A stretch of 64,000 nt of DNA from Parastagonospora avenae f. sp. tritici 18332-5 (taxonomy: Eukaryota; Ascomycota; Dothideomycetes; Pleosporales; Phaeosphaeriaceae): the NCBI GenBank assembly GCA_022559985.1, contig JAFJTR010000032.1:186001-250000 (forward strand). Reading direction: 5' to 3'. Positions 22,100-33,461 of this stretch are shown in pieces (positions within the stretch are counted from its first letter, which is position 1; every line of letters begins with the position of its first letter). Below the pieces are notes generated by a model. It was not told where the DNA came from. It saw only the letters and a program-made list of their open reading frames with translations, and did no database searches. Position numbers and translations under genes: made by a program.

Positions 22100-22612
22100 A
22101 CGAGGAAGAGAGTGGGAAAGGGGGAGGAGTTTCGGTGTGTTTTGCATTCAAGCGCGATGCACGAACATGAGTAAGAGGAGGATCAGGTGGACTGGCTGGT
22201 GGAGCTTGTGGACATACATACCCCCTCATTGTTTCGTTTATGCTGCGACGATCGACGACATTAATCCCCATGATGCCCTTTGCGGCCAGGAGGCTGTGGC
22301 GTTCAGGATACACGCAAAACATGTCATTGGTCGCGCCTGGGATACCTTTGCAGCGGGGCGGCCCCTTTTTAGTTATTTGTTTTCTTGTTTCGGTACAAAG
22401 TTTAGCTATATTGAATGTACCAATCTTCTCTTATGTAGATATCAAGTTTGTTGCCATGAATTGATGCGGTTGCACAGGAACATGGTGCAACTTCACACTA
22501 GTGCTCATTTCATATCATGTCTACATAAGCCTTACCACGAAAACATAATCCAGGATATCTCTACCTATGCCAAAGAAACTCCATCCTCATCAGCCCAAGC
22601 CCTCCCCCCCGC
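22100..22612. other. Convergent intergenic region
   Basis: About 500 bp between two gene ends; nothing supported. Confidence 0.55.
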
Positions 22613-23349
22613 CTACCCACTAACAACATTCGCAAAAACCTTCGCAGCCATCTCACTCAACAGCTTCGCCTTATCCCCCTGCGGCAACTCCCTAAAAACC
22701 TCATATACACTCTTCCCCTTCGCATCCCTGACACTGCCCAATCGATTCCCCGCGACCGCACCCGCCAACATGCCCGGGAAATTCGCGACTATGAAGCCCA
22801 TCGCGCCTCCACTCAGTCCGCCCACGATACTCCAGAACTTGCCCGTAGGCGACGCGTCTTGATTCGCCATGCCTTCTTCGCGCAGCATCTCCTCGAAGAT
22901 TCCGCCGAACTGCTCTTCGCTGAACCGGTTGTGCGATTCTTCCGTGTTGCCGGCGGGCGCGCTGCCAAAGCCAAAGGCGGACCACGGGAAGGAGCCAAAA
23001 CCGCCTCCAGCTCCAGCATTAGGAACGTCTTCCTCCTCAGGCGTCGCCGTCGTGCCCGTCCAGCTGTTGTACGTCCTGGCTGCGTCGTAGTCACGCCTGC
23101 GTGTGGGGTCGGAGAGTGTGTAGTATGCGTCGTTGATTTGCTGGAAGCGTTTTGTGCGGGCGGTGCGCTCTGGGGAGTCGGAGGGGACGCGGTCGGGGTG
23201 GTGCTTTAGGGCGGCTTTTTTGTAGGCATCGCGGATTTGTTGTTGAGTGGCTTTGGAGTCGACCTCGAGCACTTTGTAGTAATCTGCGCCTGCTGCGGGG
23301 GTGGGTTAAGTTGATGCCTGAGAGCGAGGCGATTGTGGAACTTACCCAT
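22613..23349 (-). CDS. J-domain (DnaJ-like) co-chaperone
   Basis: A tiny first exon, ATG plus one base (23349-23346), is followed by a 53 bp intron and an exon at 23292-22613, for 227 residues. The J domain occupies the first 70 residues, with the HPD loop in KHHPDRVPSD. A Gly/Phe-containing linker follows, then an apolar Gly-rich region (VGGLSGGAMGFIVANFPGMLAGAVAGNRLG) that could insert in or fold against a membrane. J proteins stimulate Hsp70 ATPase and deliver clients. The acceptor is tandem (CAGCAG), so the protein may start MAGADYY or MGADYY. Compartment is not clear; there is no signal peptide. Another J-domain gene lies 3 kb downstream in the window. Confidence 0.88.
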
Positions 23350-23759
23350 GATGGAGACGTAGTTGTGCGGTTGACGTGATGTATGTTATGTTTCCAGAGG
23401 GGTTGAAGAGGGTTGGTAATGGTCAGGTGGATTTGGGTAAAAGTGCAGAGCAAACTTGCAACATAAACGCGGCTCAAAGGGCGAGGTGGTTTCGCGGTCT
23501 AACAATGACGTAGGGCGTTTCGCGGGAGCTTGGACCATGTTCGCCCTCCACATGTGAAGGTACATGTAAGCCTCAACACTACTCTCCACTTCGTGGCCAC
23601 ATGTTGGTTCAGATTAAAAAGGGCAACGAACTAGAATTCGACGAGATTGGTACATCATTAAGACTAAACTAATGTAAAAGCTGGCGGAAACAAACACGAG
23701 GTAGTCACGAGTGATACTCCTTGCACAGTGACACGGGTTGACCATAAAAGGGTATGATG
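23350..23759. other. Intergenic region
   Basis: 410 bp: promoter of the J-domain gene and 3' flank of the next reverse-strand gene. Nothing specific seen. Confidence 0.55.
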
Positions 23760-25100
23760 TTACGTCCTCTTCTTGCTCTTACCACCTTTACGGCGCCTTT
23801 CCCCGTCTTTACCACTTCCACTAGCTTTAGCAGCCTGTACTGACACAGGCTCGGGAACGACCTCAACGGCTGGGCTTGGATAAGATGCTTGAGTAGGCGA
23901 GGTATCGAAATGACTGTTGCCAACAGCTGTTGCGGGCTGGCCTGGCACAGGGACACGGCGCGGTATTGAAGTGTAACTAGCCTCGGAAGCGGGGGCACTT
24001 GGCCTGCGTGTGTATTGAAGCTGCGGCGAAGGCTGAGAGGACGAGGACGTCGGGCTGAAGCTTTGGTATTGGTATGGCTCAATCGGAAATGGGACAAGAT
24101 TGGCAGTTTGTATCGAGGGCGAGTGCACACGAGACCCAGGAGGTTCTTGGGTTGATTGCTGAAGCGCTGTGGAACGCCCCTGTCGTGGAGGAGAAGCCGA
24201 ACGGTAAGATTGCGCAGGAGTTGCAAATCCGGAAAATGCCCCAGGAATGTCCCTTGCTATCTCACTTGGAGCGATACTGGGAGGGTAACCACCATGTGCC
24301 TGGCTGCTGCCAGATACCGAACGAGAGCCTGCTTGGGATCGAGGATCAGGATCCCTTGCCAGACTGCCCTGATACGCATTGATGGGAGTATATATCCGCT
24401 GCCCGTCTGGTCCAGGTATGACAAAGCCAGGTGCAATTTGACTTGAGCCGCTCGATACGTTGGAGACAGATCGATGGCGTTCAGAGCGCTTTTCCTTCTT
24501 TGGTTTGGAGCTGAACAGTGAGCTTCGCGGCTCGCTCTTTTTCGACTTCGATTTGCTCGAACTCGAGTGGCCAGGGCGACTGGTGTTGACGCTGTGCACG
24601 CTAGCTGCATCGTCCATTCGTGGAGACTTTGGTTGTGACCGCGTTGTGGGTGATCTGGCGCCGTATAGTCTTGATTGGTATGCCTCAAGCTCCTCCGGAC
24701 TGAGCTGAACGTCGGGGTTGCCCACTGCACGCGCTACCCTGATCTTGTCGAGCACCCTGCTGAAAAGTAGTTCTTCATATTCAGCACGAGAAACAGGCTC
24801 CCCAGCATCGTCATAATAGCCCTCGTCCTCTTCTTCCATGTCGTACCTAAGATCATACGGGGATCCCTCTAACGCCGCAGAACGCCGCTCCCATGCTCTG
24901 ATGTCCATGTCGTTGAAATAAAGGTCATCCGGATTATGCAAATGCTTCCCATTAGAAGCATTTCGGGAACCATGATCTAATGAAACGCCAATCTTTTCGT
25001 CGTCGCTGTTGAGCTCTTGAAATCTATAAACATCGTCCTCCGCCCCCTCCGAATATCTCCCCGTGTCTTGCGCCCCTGATGGTCTTCCCCATGAGGGCAT
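23760..25100 (-). CDS. Ser/Pro-rich hypothetical protein with basic C-terminus
   Basis: An open frame of 446 residues from the ATG MPSWGRPSG. Residues about 55-150 are acidic and probably helical (DLYFNDMDIRAWERRSAALEG, then EEDEGYYDDAGEPVSRAEYEELLFSRVLDKI), the part most likely to fold. The rest is Ser/Pro/Gln-rich and disordered, ending in a Lys/Arg cluster (KDGERRRKGGKSKKRT). I recognise no named domain. Its ATG lies only 26 bp after the stop of the PRA1 gene on the same strand, with a TTTTTCAG acceptor-like tract overlapping that gene's end, so the true 5' end may be a spliced upstream exon. The frame stays open for 20 codons above the ATG. Confidence 0.75.
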   Translation of the reverse strand: MPSWGRPSGAQDTGRYSEGAEDDVYRFQELNSDDEKIGVSLDHGSRNASNGKHLHNPDDLYFNDMDIRAWERRSAALEGSPYDLRYDMEEEDEGYYDDAGEPVSRAEYEELLFSRVLDKIRVARAVGNPDVQLSPEELEAYQSRLYGARSPTTRSQPKSPRMDDAASVHSVNTSRPGHSSSSKSKSKKSEPRSSLFSSKPKKEKRSERHRSVSNVSSGSSQIAPGFVIPGPDGQRIYTPINAYQGSLARDPDPRSQAGSRSVSGSSQAHGGYPPSIAPSEIARDIPGAFSGFATPAQSYRSASPPRQGRSTALQQSTQEPPGSRVHSPSIQTANLVPFPIEPYQYQSFSPTSSSSQPSPQLQYTRRPSAPASEASYTSIPRRVPVPGQPATAVGNSHFDTSPTQASYPSPAVEVVPEPVSVQAAKASGSGKDGERRRKGGKSKKRT

Positions 25101-25126
25101 AGAGTAAGGAGTTCGCGGCCGACCAC

Positions 25127-25657
25127 TTAGACCGCCTCCTCTGAAAAAGCTGTCTCGATTGGTTTATCGAGAAATGCAGCGTGACCCAGGATGGTAACAC
25201 CAGAGGCTCCGATGAGCCAGAGAACAGTGGTGAAGGGAGATGAGAACAGACCCAGAGGGACTGCGATGATGAACAATGCCGTGTACAGCTGGGACGGGGT
25301 TGCGCGGTAGCCGGCAATTTGAAGGTCGTTGCCCTCAAGCTTGCCGATTCCGTACATGCCGCCAATGACCAGGCAGATGACGAACAGCATCAGCAAATTG
25401 TTCAAGAGACTGTATATGCTGAGCATGGCAAAGACGGCTGCATAGTTGCTTGAGAAGTAGCCCAGGTTGTAGTTGACCCTGCTCTGGACCTCGCCAAAGT
25501 TGGCGGGTTTAGAGATGCGCTTCACATCGAGGAATTCGGAGATGGGTCGCAGGTTGGCGAAGCGCGAAGAGATCGATGTGTTGCGCAGGCCGTCAAAGCG
25601 TCCGGAGAGGTTGACGCGCGACGTCAAGGCGTCGATGGGGATGCTGAAGCGGGACAT
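25127..25657 (-). CDS. yip3: PRA1-family protein (Yip3-like prenylated Rab acceptor)
   Basis: A single exon of 176 residues. The N-terminus is soluble, followed by the PRA1-type start RVNYNLGYFSSNYAAVF and two hydrophobic hairpins (residues about 78-105 and 125-160). PRA1/Yip3 proteins sit in ER and Golgi membranes, bind prenylated Rab GTPases and help release them from GDI. Length matches the family. It shares a 616 bp divergent promoter with the ER J-protein gene and is followed after 26 bp by another gene on the same strand, unusually tight for this window. Confidence 0.93.
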   Translation of the reverse strand: MSRFSIPIDALTSRVNLSGRFDGLRNTSISSRFANLRPISEFLDVKRISKPANFGEVQSRVNYNLGYFSSNYAAVFAMLSIYSLLNNLLMLFVICLVIGGMYGIGKLEGNDLQIAGYRATPSQLYTALFIIAVPLGLFSSPFTTVLWLIGASGVTILGHAAFLDKPIETAFSEEAV

Positions 25658-26273
25658 GATGCTGGTGGGTGTGTTGACGTCCTGTGAGATTTTCGAGGAG
25701 CGTGAAGACTCGGATTGTGCTTTGGGTCTGGGTGGGACGTGGTGTTAGCTGCTGGTATGATTTGAGGCGGTGATGGCTGAGAGATGTGGCCTCTCAACAG
25801 TCGAGAGACGTTATATATGGAATATGGCTGCCTTACGGTGATTGCGAGAGTCGCGAGTGAGTGGCTCAGCTGATGTGGGCTATCCGAGATCAAGAAAGTG
25901 AAGGACGGTTGGCCAGGAGAAGGCGTACGTGTCGCTGTCGAACGTTAAACTCTCGACGGCCCCTGCCTTGCTGCTTGCGTTGCGCGAATCTCAGGGACCA
26001 GCGTGCACGGGCCGAGCCTCACATGCTGAAGCCACCTTTCATGTCCGGAACTTTTTCCTTGAAGAAAGCGAATTGGCGAAGAAGAGATAGTCACAACCAC
26101 GGATGAAGGCTGCTTTTATCCCTCAATTCCTGTACTTTCTCTTGACCGGTCCAGCTTGATTGGGCCACGTCTAGTATCTCCAGCGGTTCACCGCACTACT
26201 CGACTCCCGGCTGCACAAGCCTATCACCCGCATTTCTCCAAGCTCCCCGTGGTCTTCTCGCAACACCACCGCC
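25658..26273. other. Divergent promoter between PRA1 and ER J-protein genes
   Basis: 616 bp without coding signal. Both flanking genes act in the early secretory pathway, so shared control is plausible, but I see no canonical stress element. Confidence 0.5.
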
Positions 26274-27643
26274 ATGAAGTCGAACGCGCTTCTCGTATTG
26301 GTCGTGTGCCTCTTCGCAGCCTTTGCAGCTGCCTGGACCAAAGAGGGTACGTATAATCTGATAGTTCCACTACATGCGATCCATGTCGAACTCCTCCAAG
26401 ACGACATGTGGGCTTGCAGCTCCCCACATAAATGCATCTCGTCAAGGCTGCGCATGCTGACATCCCACGATAGACCACGAGATCTTCCGTGTCCGCGACG
26501 AAGTTGCCAAAGCAGAGGGCAACAATGTCACCTTCTACGACCTCCTCGGCGTCAAGCCCGGCGCATCGCAGGACGAATTGAACAAGGCGTACCGCAAGAA
26601 GTCTGCACGACTCCACCCCGACAAGGCCCGCCAGAACTTCATCAACGAATGGCAGAAGGCTCAGAAGAAGGCGGGCAAGGAGGGCACCAAGGGGCCATCT
26701 AAGAAGGAAATCGATGCGCACGTCAAGAAGGTCACTCAAAGCTACCAGAGGCTCTCAGTCATTGCCAACCTCCTCAAGGGCCCCGAGCGGCAGCGATACG
26801 ACCACTTTGTGAGGAATGGCTTCCCAGCTTGGAGGGGCAGTGGCTACTACTACAACCGATTCCGTCCTGGCCTCTTCTCTGTGCTGTTCGGTTGCTTCGC
26901 CGTCTTTGGTGGAGGCATGCACTACTTTGCTCTGCTCGTGGGCTGGAGGCGTCGCAGGGAGTTCGTTCAGCGCTACATCCGCCATGCGCGTAAGACTGCC
27001 TGGGGTGACGAGAGCGCGATCCAGGGCATTCCCGGCGTCGAACCTGTGAACACTCAGCAGTGGGAAGAAAAGCCCGAGGAGAAGGATCCCTCCGAGGAGC
27101 AGTTCGTCCCCAGGAACCGTCGCGAGAAACGCGCCATGGACAAGGACGCCGCTAAGAAGGGCAAGAAGGTTCAGGCCGTACGAACTGCGCGCGCCACTGG
27201 CATCAGCACTCCTGTCGAGGCTGAGCTTACTTCGGGACCTCAGGGAGCGAAGAAGCGCATCGTCGCTGAGAACGGCAAGGTGCTCATTGTGGACTCTGTT
27301 GGCAACGTCTTCTTGGAAGAGGAGACTGAGGATGGCGTGAAGGGAGAGTTCCTGCTTGACGTAAGTACTTATTCGGGCCCTCGCTGTGACTTGAGCTAAA
27401 CAAAAATAGCCTGATTCGGAATCCCAACCCAGCATCTTCGACACCGTTCTGTTCAAGCTCCCCAAGTTCGCCTACAACCAGTCCGTTGGCCGCGTCCTCG
27501 GAAAGAAGGAGCTCGTCGACGAGCCCCTCCTTGAGTCGTCCGACCTTCCTGAAGACGAAGAAGCTATCCAGAGCGCTACTGCACAAAACCTCAATGGCGA
27601 GGCGAGGAAGCGCAAGATTACGAGGGCGAGGAGCACTAGGTAG
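26274..27643 (+). CDS. erj5: ER membrane J-domain protein (Erj5-like)
   Basis: Three exons, 26274-26346, 26474-27360 and 27410-27643, give 397 residues. Exon 1 is a signal peptide (ALLVLVVCLFAAFAAAW). The J domain follows (NNVTFYDLLGVKPGASQ, RLHPDKAR with HPD) and carries an insert of charged residues between helices, as in Erj5. A hydrophobic segment (GLFSVLFGCFAVFGGGMHYFALLVGW) then spans the membrane, with a basic cytosolic tail ending RKRKITRARSTR. Yeast Erj5 is a type I ER membrane co-chaperone for Kar2/BiP that supports ER protein folding. Both splice junctions keep the frame and use standard borders. Orthology to Erj5 is by architecture, not alignment. Confidence 0.88.
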
Positions 27644-28228
27644 TGCCCTCTGGCGTCACTGTGTCACCATCTAGACATTTTGGTCTGGACATGATCTTCT
27701 TTGATTGTAGCTGGTAGATTAAAAGTGATCGCATTTTAGCATGTGTAAGATAGCGAGCATGGGTTGGGAGCAAAGAATACATATGGGATACAGCCTCACT
27801 GCACGAAGGTGTCCTTACTTCGACGGGCTCCCTCCCTGGAGTCATGACTTCGACCTATGAATAGTGATTCAAAACGTTTGCCCATTTGTAATCTGTCAAC
27901 CATATAAGAAATTGTTCTTACTTGATTGGTGTAATAATCTGCTCTTGCAATTGATGCCTCGCCCATCCTGCATCCTTCGTCATAAGCCTCCACCGCCCTC
28001 ACCTCCACGCTCAATCATCTCTCAGCTCCTCATCACGCAATCCACCATAGTGGATCCGCCGTCCCTCAAACCAGCAAGTTCTCGCGCAGATCACCGCATC
28101 TCACCTGCCCTTGCATCGGCCGTCACAGCGTGGCTGAGCGCGTCGATCCCCAGCACTGCAGGCAGCTCTTGCAAGCTACCCCACCAGAAACCACCGCTAC
28201 AAACACCCCGCAGCACCCGCCCGCTCCA
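27644..28228. other. Intergenic region upstream of FKBP12
   Basis: 585 bp. The FKBP frame is open for 33 codons before its first ATG, so transcription probably starts in the C/T-rich part near 27950-28130. Nothing else seen. Confidence 0.5.
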
Positions 28229-28836
28229 ATGCTTCCTAGCTTCACAAACTTCTCCCGCCCACTCCGACAAGTCGCACCTACTGTCATCAGATCATTCAGC
28301 GGAACGAAAGCTATCATGGGCGTACAGAAGACGGTTATTAGCGAGGGAAGTGGCGCGAGCCCGCAGAAGGGCGACACGGTTACTATGGAGTATGTGTTCT
28401 CAAGCTGAGTAGTGGGTGAGAGGGGATCGAGATTGGGCTGACTGAGTGATTGATAGGTACACCGGTTGGTTGCGCACGCCAGGCCAGCCCGAGGAGAAGG
28501 GCAAGCAGTTCGACTCTACGACCGGTCGCGGATCTTTCCAGACTCCCATTGGCGTTGGACGTGTCATCAAGGGTACTTACCTCCCTCCCTCCTCAACCTC
28601 TCGGCTTCGCATCTAATGCAATAGAATAGGCTGGGACGAGGGCGTCGTTACCATGAAGCTCGGCGAGAAGGCGCGCCTCGACATCACCAGCGACTTTGCC
28701 TACGGCAGCCAAGCGTTCCCTGGTCTGATCCCCCCGAACTCGGACCTCATCTTGTAAGTTGGAGATAGCTGTTGGTGATGCGAGGATAGATGCTAACACG
28801 AGTAATAGCGAGGTTGAGCTCAAGAAGATCAACTAG
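28229..28836 (+). CDS. fpr1: FKBP12-type peptidyl-prolyl isomerase, two possible starts
   Basis: Four exons (28229-28389, 28457-28572, 28630-28753, 28809-28836). From the second ATG at 28316 the product is 113 residues, the normal FKBP12 size, with conserved GDTVTMEYTGWL, KQFDSTTGRG, VIKGWDEGV, FAYGSQAFPGLIPPNSDLIF and FEVELKKIN. It catalyses cis-trans isomerisation of prolyl bonds and is the receptor of FK506 and rapamycin. The first ATG at 28229 adds 29 residues without acidic side chains and with RQVAPTVIRSFSG, a typical mitochondrial presequence with an R-x-F/S cleavage pattern; that form would be 142 residues. Dual cytosolic/mitochondrial products are therefore likely, inferred from sequence only. 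Confidence 0.95.
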
Positions 28837-29649
28837 ATTCTGCATCGGTGAATCGATGGAGGAAGAATAAGGAATACTGGGATGATATCAAAGGACGTTA
28901 ATGGCTGCTGAGCATATCAATGCTATGTGTGCCCCATGTCCATTTTCGGCCTGCATGAAGAAACGAAACATTCGGGACCATCGTGTTGTGATATGTCTAA
29001 CATAAGCCCAAAGGAATACCGCGCCATACAAGTGACACACATCTCCTGCTAACCTTGACCATATCACTCGTCCCACTACACTCTAACACATCACAGCAAC
29101 TCAATCATAACCTCTTCAACACATCCTCCCTCCCCGTTCCCCCTGGCATCACAAGTAATGTGCATCCACATTTAGTCCGCCCAGAGAAAAGTCTCGCTCA
29201 CAGGCAGTTCTGAAAGTGCTTGCTTCTGCCGCTCCTCCCCAAGTCCCCTCTCAGAAACTGGTTAGGCAGCAGCCGAATTATTCTCGCGCGGTTCATTTCC
29301 CGAAGGAAATACAGACTAGTCACAGCCATTGAGGGGGGGCTGGACGTCTGGTGTTCTGTTCGAATGCGCTGGTGTTGTGTTTGGGAGGAAGGGGAGAGGG
29401 GACAGGGAGATAGGGAGATGGAGGGAAATGGGAGCGCTATGACCGGGTGGAGGGGAAGAATAATTGGCCGGTGGGAGAGGGGGTCGAAAGTGAGGGTGAA
29501 AGGGGAGAGGCGATACGTAGATACAATTCTCCGCTTACCCAATGCTTACTTGCAAGACGCCGCCAATGCTAGAGTAGAGTTATGTTACACGTTCGATATA
29601 CACGTCGCTTCATCATCGTCAAGCCGAGTTGAGTTCGAGGAGCAGCATC
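28837..29649. other. Convergent intergenic region between FKBP12 and Cym1
   Basis: 813 bp with no supported gene. Apart from the G-rich tract listed separately, nothing stands out. Confidence 0.55.
29391..29433 (+). other. G-rich tract fitting a G-quadruplex pattern
   Basis: Six runs of three or four G separated by loops of 3-7 bases (AGA, ACA, AGATA, AGATGGA, AAAT). It sits in the 3' flanks of two convergent genes. The pattern satisfies the G3+N1-7 rule; folding is not shown. Confidence 0.5.
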
Positions 29650-32600
29650 CTACATCTGCGCCGCCTCTTCAATCTTCTCCGCCGTCATGCCCAAGTCCCT
29701 GAACTCCCAACCATTCGCCTCGCTGGCCCAGTCCTTCTTCTCGCCGAGAATGGCGACACTAGCTTCGCCCGTGCGCTTGACGAGAAACTCATCCGCCACG
29801 GATTTAACTTGCTCAGCTGTGACGTCCAGCAGTCTCTCCCGACGTTCCTGTAACATATCGTCTGTAACGCCGCTGAGGAACAGGCGCATGCCCTCTCTCG
29901 AAACACTCTGAGGCGCGTCGTAGCCCTGGAAAGCGCTGAGTTTGGCTTCTTCGAGATCTTGAGGCGTCCAGGCGCGCTCTCGTGCCCATTCACCCGCTTC
30001 GCTCATGATCTTCATCGAGTTCTGTGGGTTCGGGTCGCGGTAGGAGTACATGCCGAAGAGGCCGCCGAGACCGCGTGCGTATGCGCCGCCGCCGTATGCG
30101 CCGCCCTTCTCGCGGATCTCTGGGTGAAGTTGCTTGAAGGTGAGGAGTTTGGCGAGAATCTCGAGGGGTGCAGAGGACGGGTCGGTGTAAGGTACGGTTG
30201 GGACGGCGCGGGCGGAGTAGTAGACCTGGTATGGAAGGGGGAAAAATGACTTTGCGTTGCGGGGATATTGGGCCTGTTGTGTTGTGCTTGGGACGTTGAC
30301 CGACTTGGGGAGGCTGGTCAAGAAATGGCGTAAGGCGTCTTGGTTCGGCGTTGCGCTTTCGGGTCCGCAGTTTAGTGCTACGCGCATTTGGTTGCTGTTG
30401 GCAATGGTGAAGGACTGAATGGCCTTGAGCTTCTGCATCACCTCGCCGAGCGACTCCAGTGACGAGAGAGTGCTTGTGAGCTTGATTTGTGTCAGACCTC
30501 CAGTCTCCTCTGCCAGTCGTCCCACAGGACTTATACCAGCTTCAGCATATCGCATAGCGAACGAGTGGCCGGACTCAGCTATCGAGTTGATCGCACCACT
30601 TGCTGAGCTCTGAAGCAGCTCCCGGATTTTCTTCTCCGCTTCCGGACCGTCGAAATCCGTCTCTTGTATTATGGTTCGGAGGAGCTCATACATGTCTGGG
30701 ATATTACGGTCGAAAGCATAGCCCGAGAAGGCCATGCCTTCCTCGTACGACTCAAGCGATAGTGGCGATTGTGAGGAGTGATATCCGACGGAGATGCCAC
30801 CAGTCTTTAGCTTGATGAGCTCTTCGAGTTGTTCCATTGTCTTATCCTTCGTACCCAGGCGCATGATGGCACTAGTGTACAAGGGAATCAGTTCCCTCAG
30901 CTCGTCCGGTAGATCCTGCAGCTTGTGCACCGCGCGGAAATATGTCAAGCCATTAGTGGGGGCTTCACGCCACTGGACCTTGACTCCATCGAGGTTGGTC
31001 TGGCGCAACGGTTTCCTTTCCTTTTCACGTGGGATATCTTTGACGTGGACTGTTGGCAGACAGCTCAAGTCTTCGTTCCTTGCATTCTCCTGCACTTCCA
31101 GCAACTGGAGCTCTCTTTGCTCTAAGTATTTTTGCGCTTCCTCCTCGCTGGGGAATTGTTTCGTTGTCTCGAGAATCTTAGATGCTAGTCGCTGGTTCTC
31201 TTCTTCCACTAGCTCCTGGCTGAACGTTTCTGACGGTTGCATTGTGAAAGTCAAAGTGTTCTCCGTGAGCAGATACTTTTCAATCAAGCTTTCGAGATAG
31301 TTCCCTTGGGCATGCTTGGCTTGAAATGCATCGACAGTCTCTTGCCAAGCCAGCGCTTCCATAGGATCGATCCCATTGAACCAACTGGGCTTCAGTCTCT
31401 GTATCATGCCCATGCCAAAGTTGGCCGTCTTGTGCTTCAAGGACAGTTCAAGCTGGTGCAAGATTCCGTCCACCTTGATATTGTCGAAGCCTTTCTGGCG
31501 TACCTCGCGGAAGGTCTTTGCAATGGCTTCTCGAACTTTGGGCACGTCGTCGGCCTTGACAGCGTCGAGCCCTATCGAGAACACGCCACGTCTGCCTGCG
31601 CTGTCGTAACCAGTATTCGCGCTGAAGTCGGCGCCCAGCCCTGACTCGATTAGGTTGCGATACAGAGGAGACCCGTAACCACTCATGAGTAGACTACTCA
31701 GGACTCCTAGAGCAAAGTTCTCTGTAGCGTCGGCGGTATCGCCCATCAACCAAGTGACCGATGTCTTGTACTGCTTATCTTTGGGTACCAAGGGATCCAG
31801 TGGGCCAGAAACGACGATGTCCTTGGGTGCATCTAGTGCGATGGGTGCCTTAACGTCCTGGTCAACTTTTATCCTATCAAACCCGTTCAACCGCACATTA
31901 ACCTCTTTCAGGTGTTCTGTGAGTGGCATGTCTCCGTACGTCAGGATTTTTGCGTTACTAGGATGGTAATGGTCCGCATGAAACTTGCGCAGCTGCTCCC
32001 ATGAAAGATCGGTAATCTTCTGGGGATCACCCCCCGAGTTGTTTATTGCGGGAAAGAGGACATCCTGGAACCTGGTGTAAAATAGATAGCTCGCATCCGA
32101 CATCTGGCCCTTCATCTCGTTGTATACGACACCCTTGAACACCAGACGCTTTGCGCTGGGGTCGTCTGTTTCTGCTGCCAGTGGGTTCTCGGGCCCAATG
32201 CGCCACCCCTCCTGTGTGAAGTCGTTCTCCTTCAGCAGAGGATGTAGTGTCGCATCAAGGTACACGGACATGAGGTTCTTGAAGTCCTGGGCATTCGTGG
32301 TGGCGAAAGGGTAGCCAGTGTGGTCCGGGAATGTCCAAGCGTTCATGAAGTTGGAGAGAGAACGTGGGAGCATCTTGAAGAAGGGGTCGCGGATGGGATA
32401 CCTGTGACGGTGAGCTTTCTTGTCGAGAAAAAATCCATCCGAGTGCATCATACCTCTCGCTACCACACAGCGTGGTGTGCTCCAAGATGTGTGGCACTCC
32501 AGTTGCATCTGGCGGGTTGGTCTTGAAGCCGATGGAGAAGACATTGTTGGCGTCGTCGCGGGCAATGTGCAGATACTCGGCGCCGGTCTTGTCGTGTTGA

Positions 32601-32800
32601 AGATGTAGAGCCGTCAACTCAAGCTCCGGCACCTGCTTGATGCGCTGGAGGGTGAAGCCATGGAGCTTCTCCCCGGGCTTGGGAAAGTTGGAGACGTCTG
32701 TTATTGCTGCATATCCTCGTCGAAGGGTCTGTGCTGGTCGCAGCACATTTGTCCTTGCAGCTCGCGAGTTCCGGAACTGGCTGCGGGTGGAGCGGAGCAT
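29650..32800 (-). CDS. cym1: Mitochondrial presequence peptidase Cym1/PreP (M16C metalloprotease)
   Basis: Two exons, 32800-32454 and 32401-29650, joined over a 52 bp intron that restores SERYPIRDPFFKML, give 1032 residues. The inverted zinc motif HxxEH is present as HILEH (His104, Glu107, His108), with the later EEG-type region around YNEMKGQMSD. The protein opens with an Arg-rich mitochondrial presequence (MLRSTRSQFRNSRAARTNVLR). Two homologous halves are linked by a helical hairpin near residues 500-570, as in PreP. It degrades cleaved presequences and other short peptides in the matrix. The length is typical. The frame extends upstream only with non-ATG codons, so 32800 is the start. It diverges from the taxilin-like gene. 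Confidence 0.96.
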
Positions 32801-33461
32801 TGTCGAGATTACGGGTGTCTTGTCATGAGTCTCAGCCAAAAGTTGTCACATCATCGCCGCCGCCGTGAATGACGCGCCCTCTGACGCCGATTGGCCGTGC
32901 ACCCATCGAGTTTAGCTCGCAAAATTACTAAGACGTGTGAGCGTGGACCGGCCGGTGAGGCTGATGCAGCGTAGTAGACGTCGAGTATCACGCGGGCCCA
33001 TTGTTGCAGTGCCGTTTTCGCAGACTGAGGACATTCGTCTCGAGGCCGTGGTGGAGCTGTGAAGCTGGCGTACCGTGACCGTGACTTGCGAAACCATCAA
33101 GTAGTCTCTGCGTCCCCTCCTTCCTCGACACCCATCCCGCCACGAGACATTACCCCATTGCCGTGCATGTTCCCTGCAGACACGCGCCCTCGACGACTAA
33201 CACAATCTATCGCAACTGGCCTACTTCCGCTGCACCACGACGCTGCATCGGACGTCTACCCAAGCCCTTCCGAAACGTCAGCGGACGAAACCCTCACTTC
33301 GCGCATCGTGCACCTGGGCTCTGCAAGCACGAATGCGCAACCCGTGCCCGTAGCAACATCTGGACCGACTGCTAGTCTTTGGGTGCGCCGTGCATCGCAT
33401 CGCAGAGACGTCACCAACGTGTTGGAGTAGCTGAGGCGCCGCATCGACGAGTCACGGTCTT
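32801..33461. other. Divergent promoter between cym1 and the taxilin-like gene
   Basis: 661 bp. A forward frame of 123 codons at 33059-33430 overlaps other frames and lacks motifs. Nothing supported. Confidence 0.5.

Noticed and set aside
33059..33430. 123-codon forward frame upstream of the taxilin-like gene
   Set aside because: Overlaps other frames, has no motif and lies in a divergent promoter.
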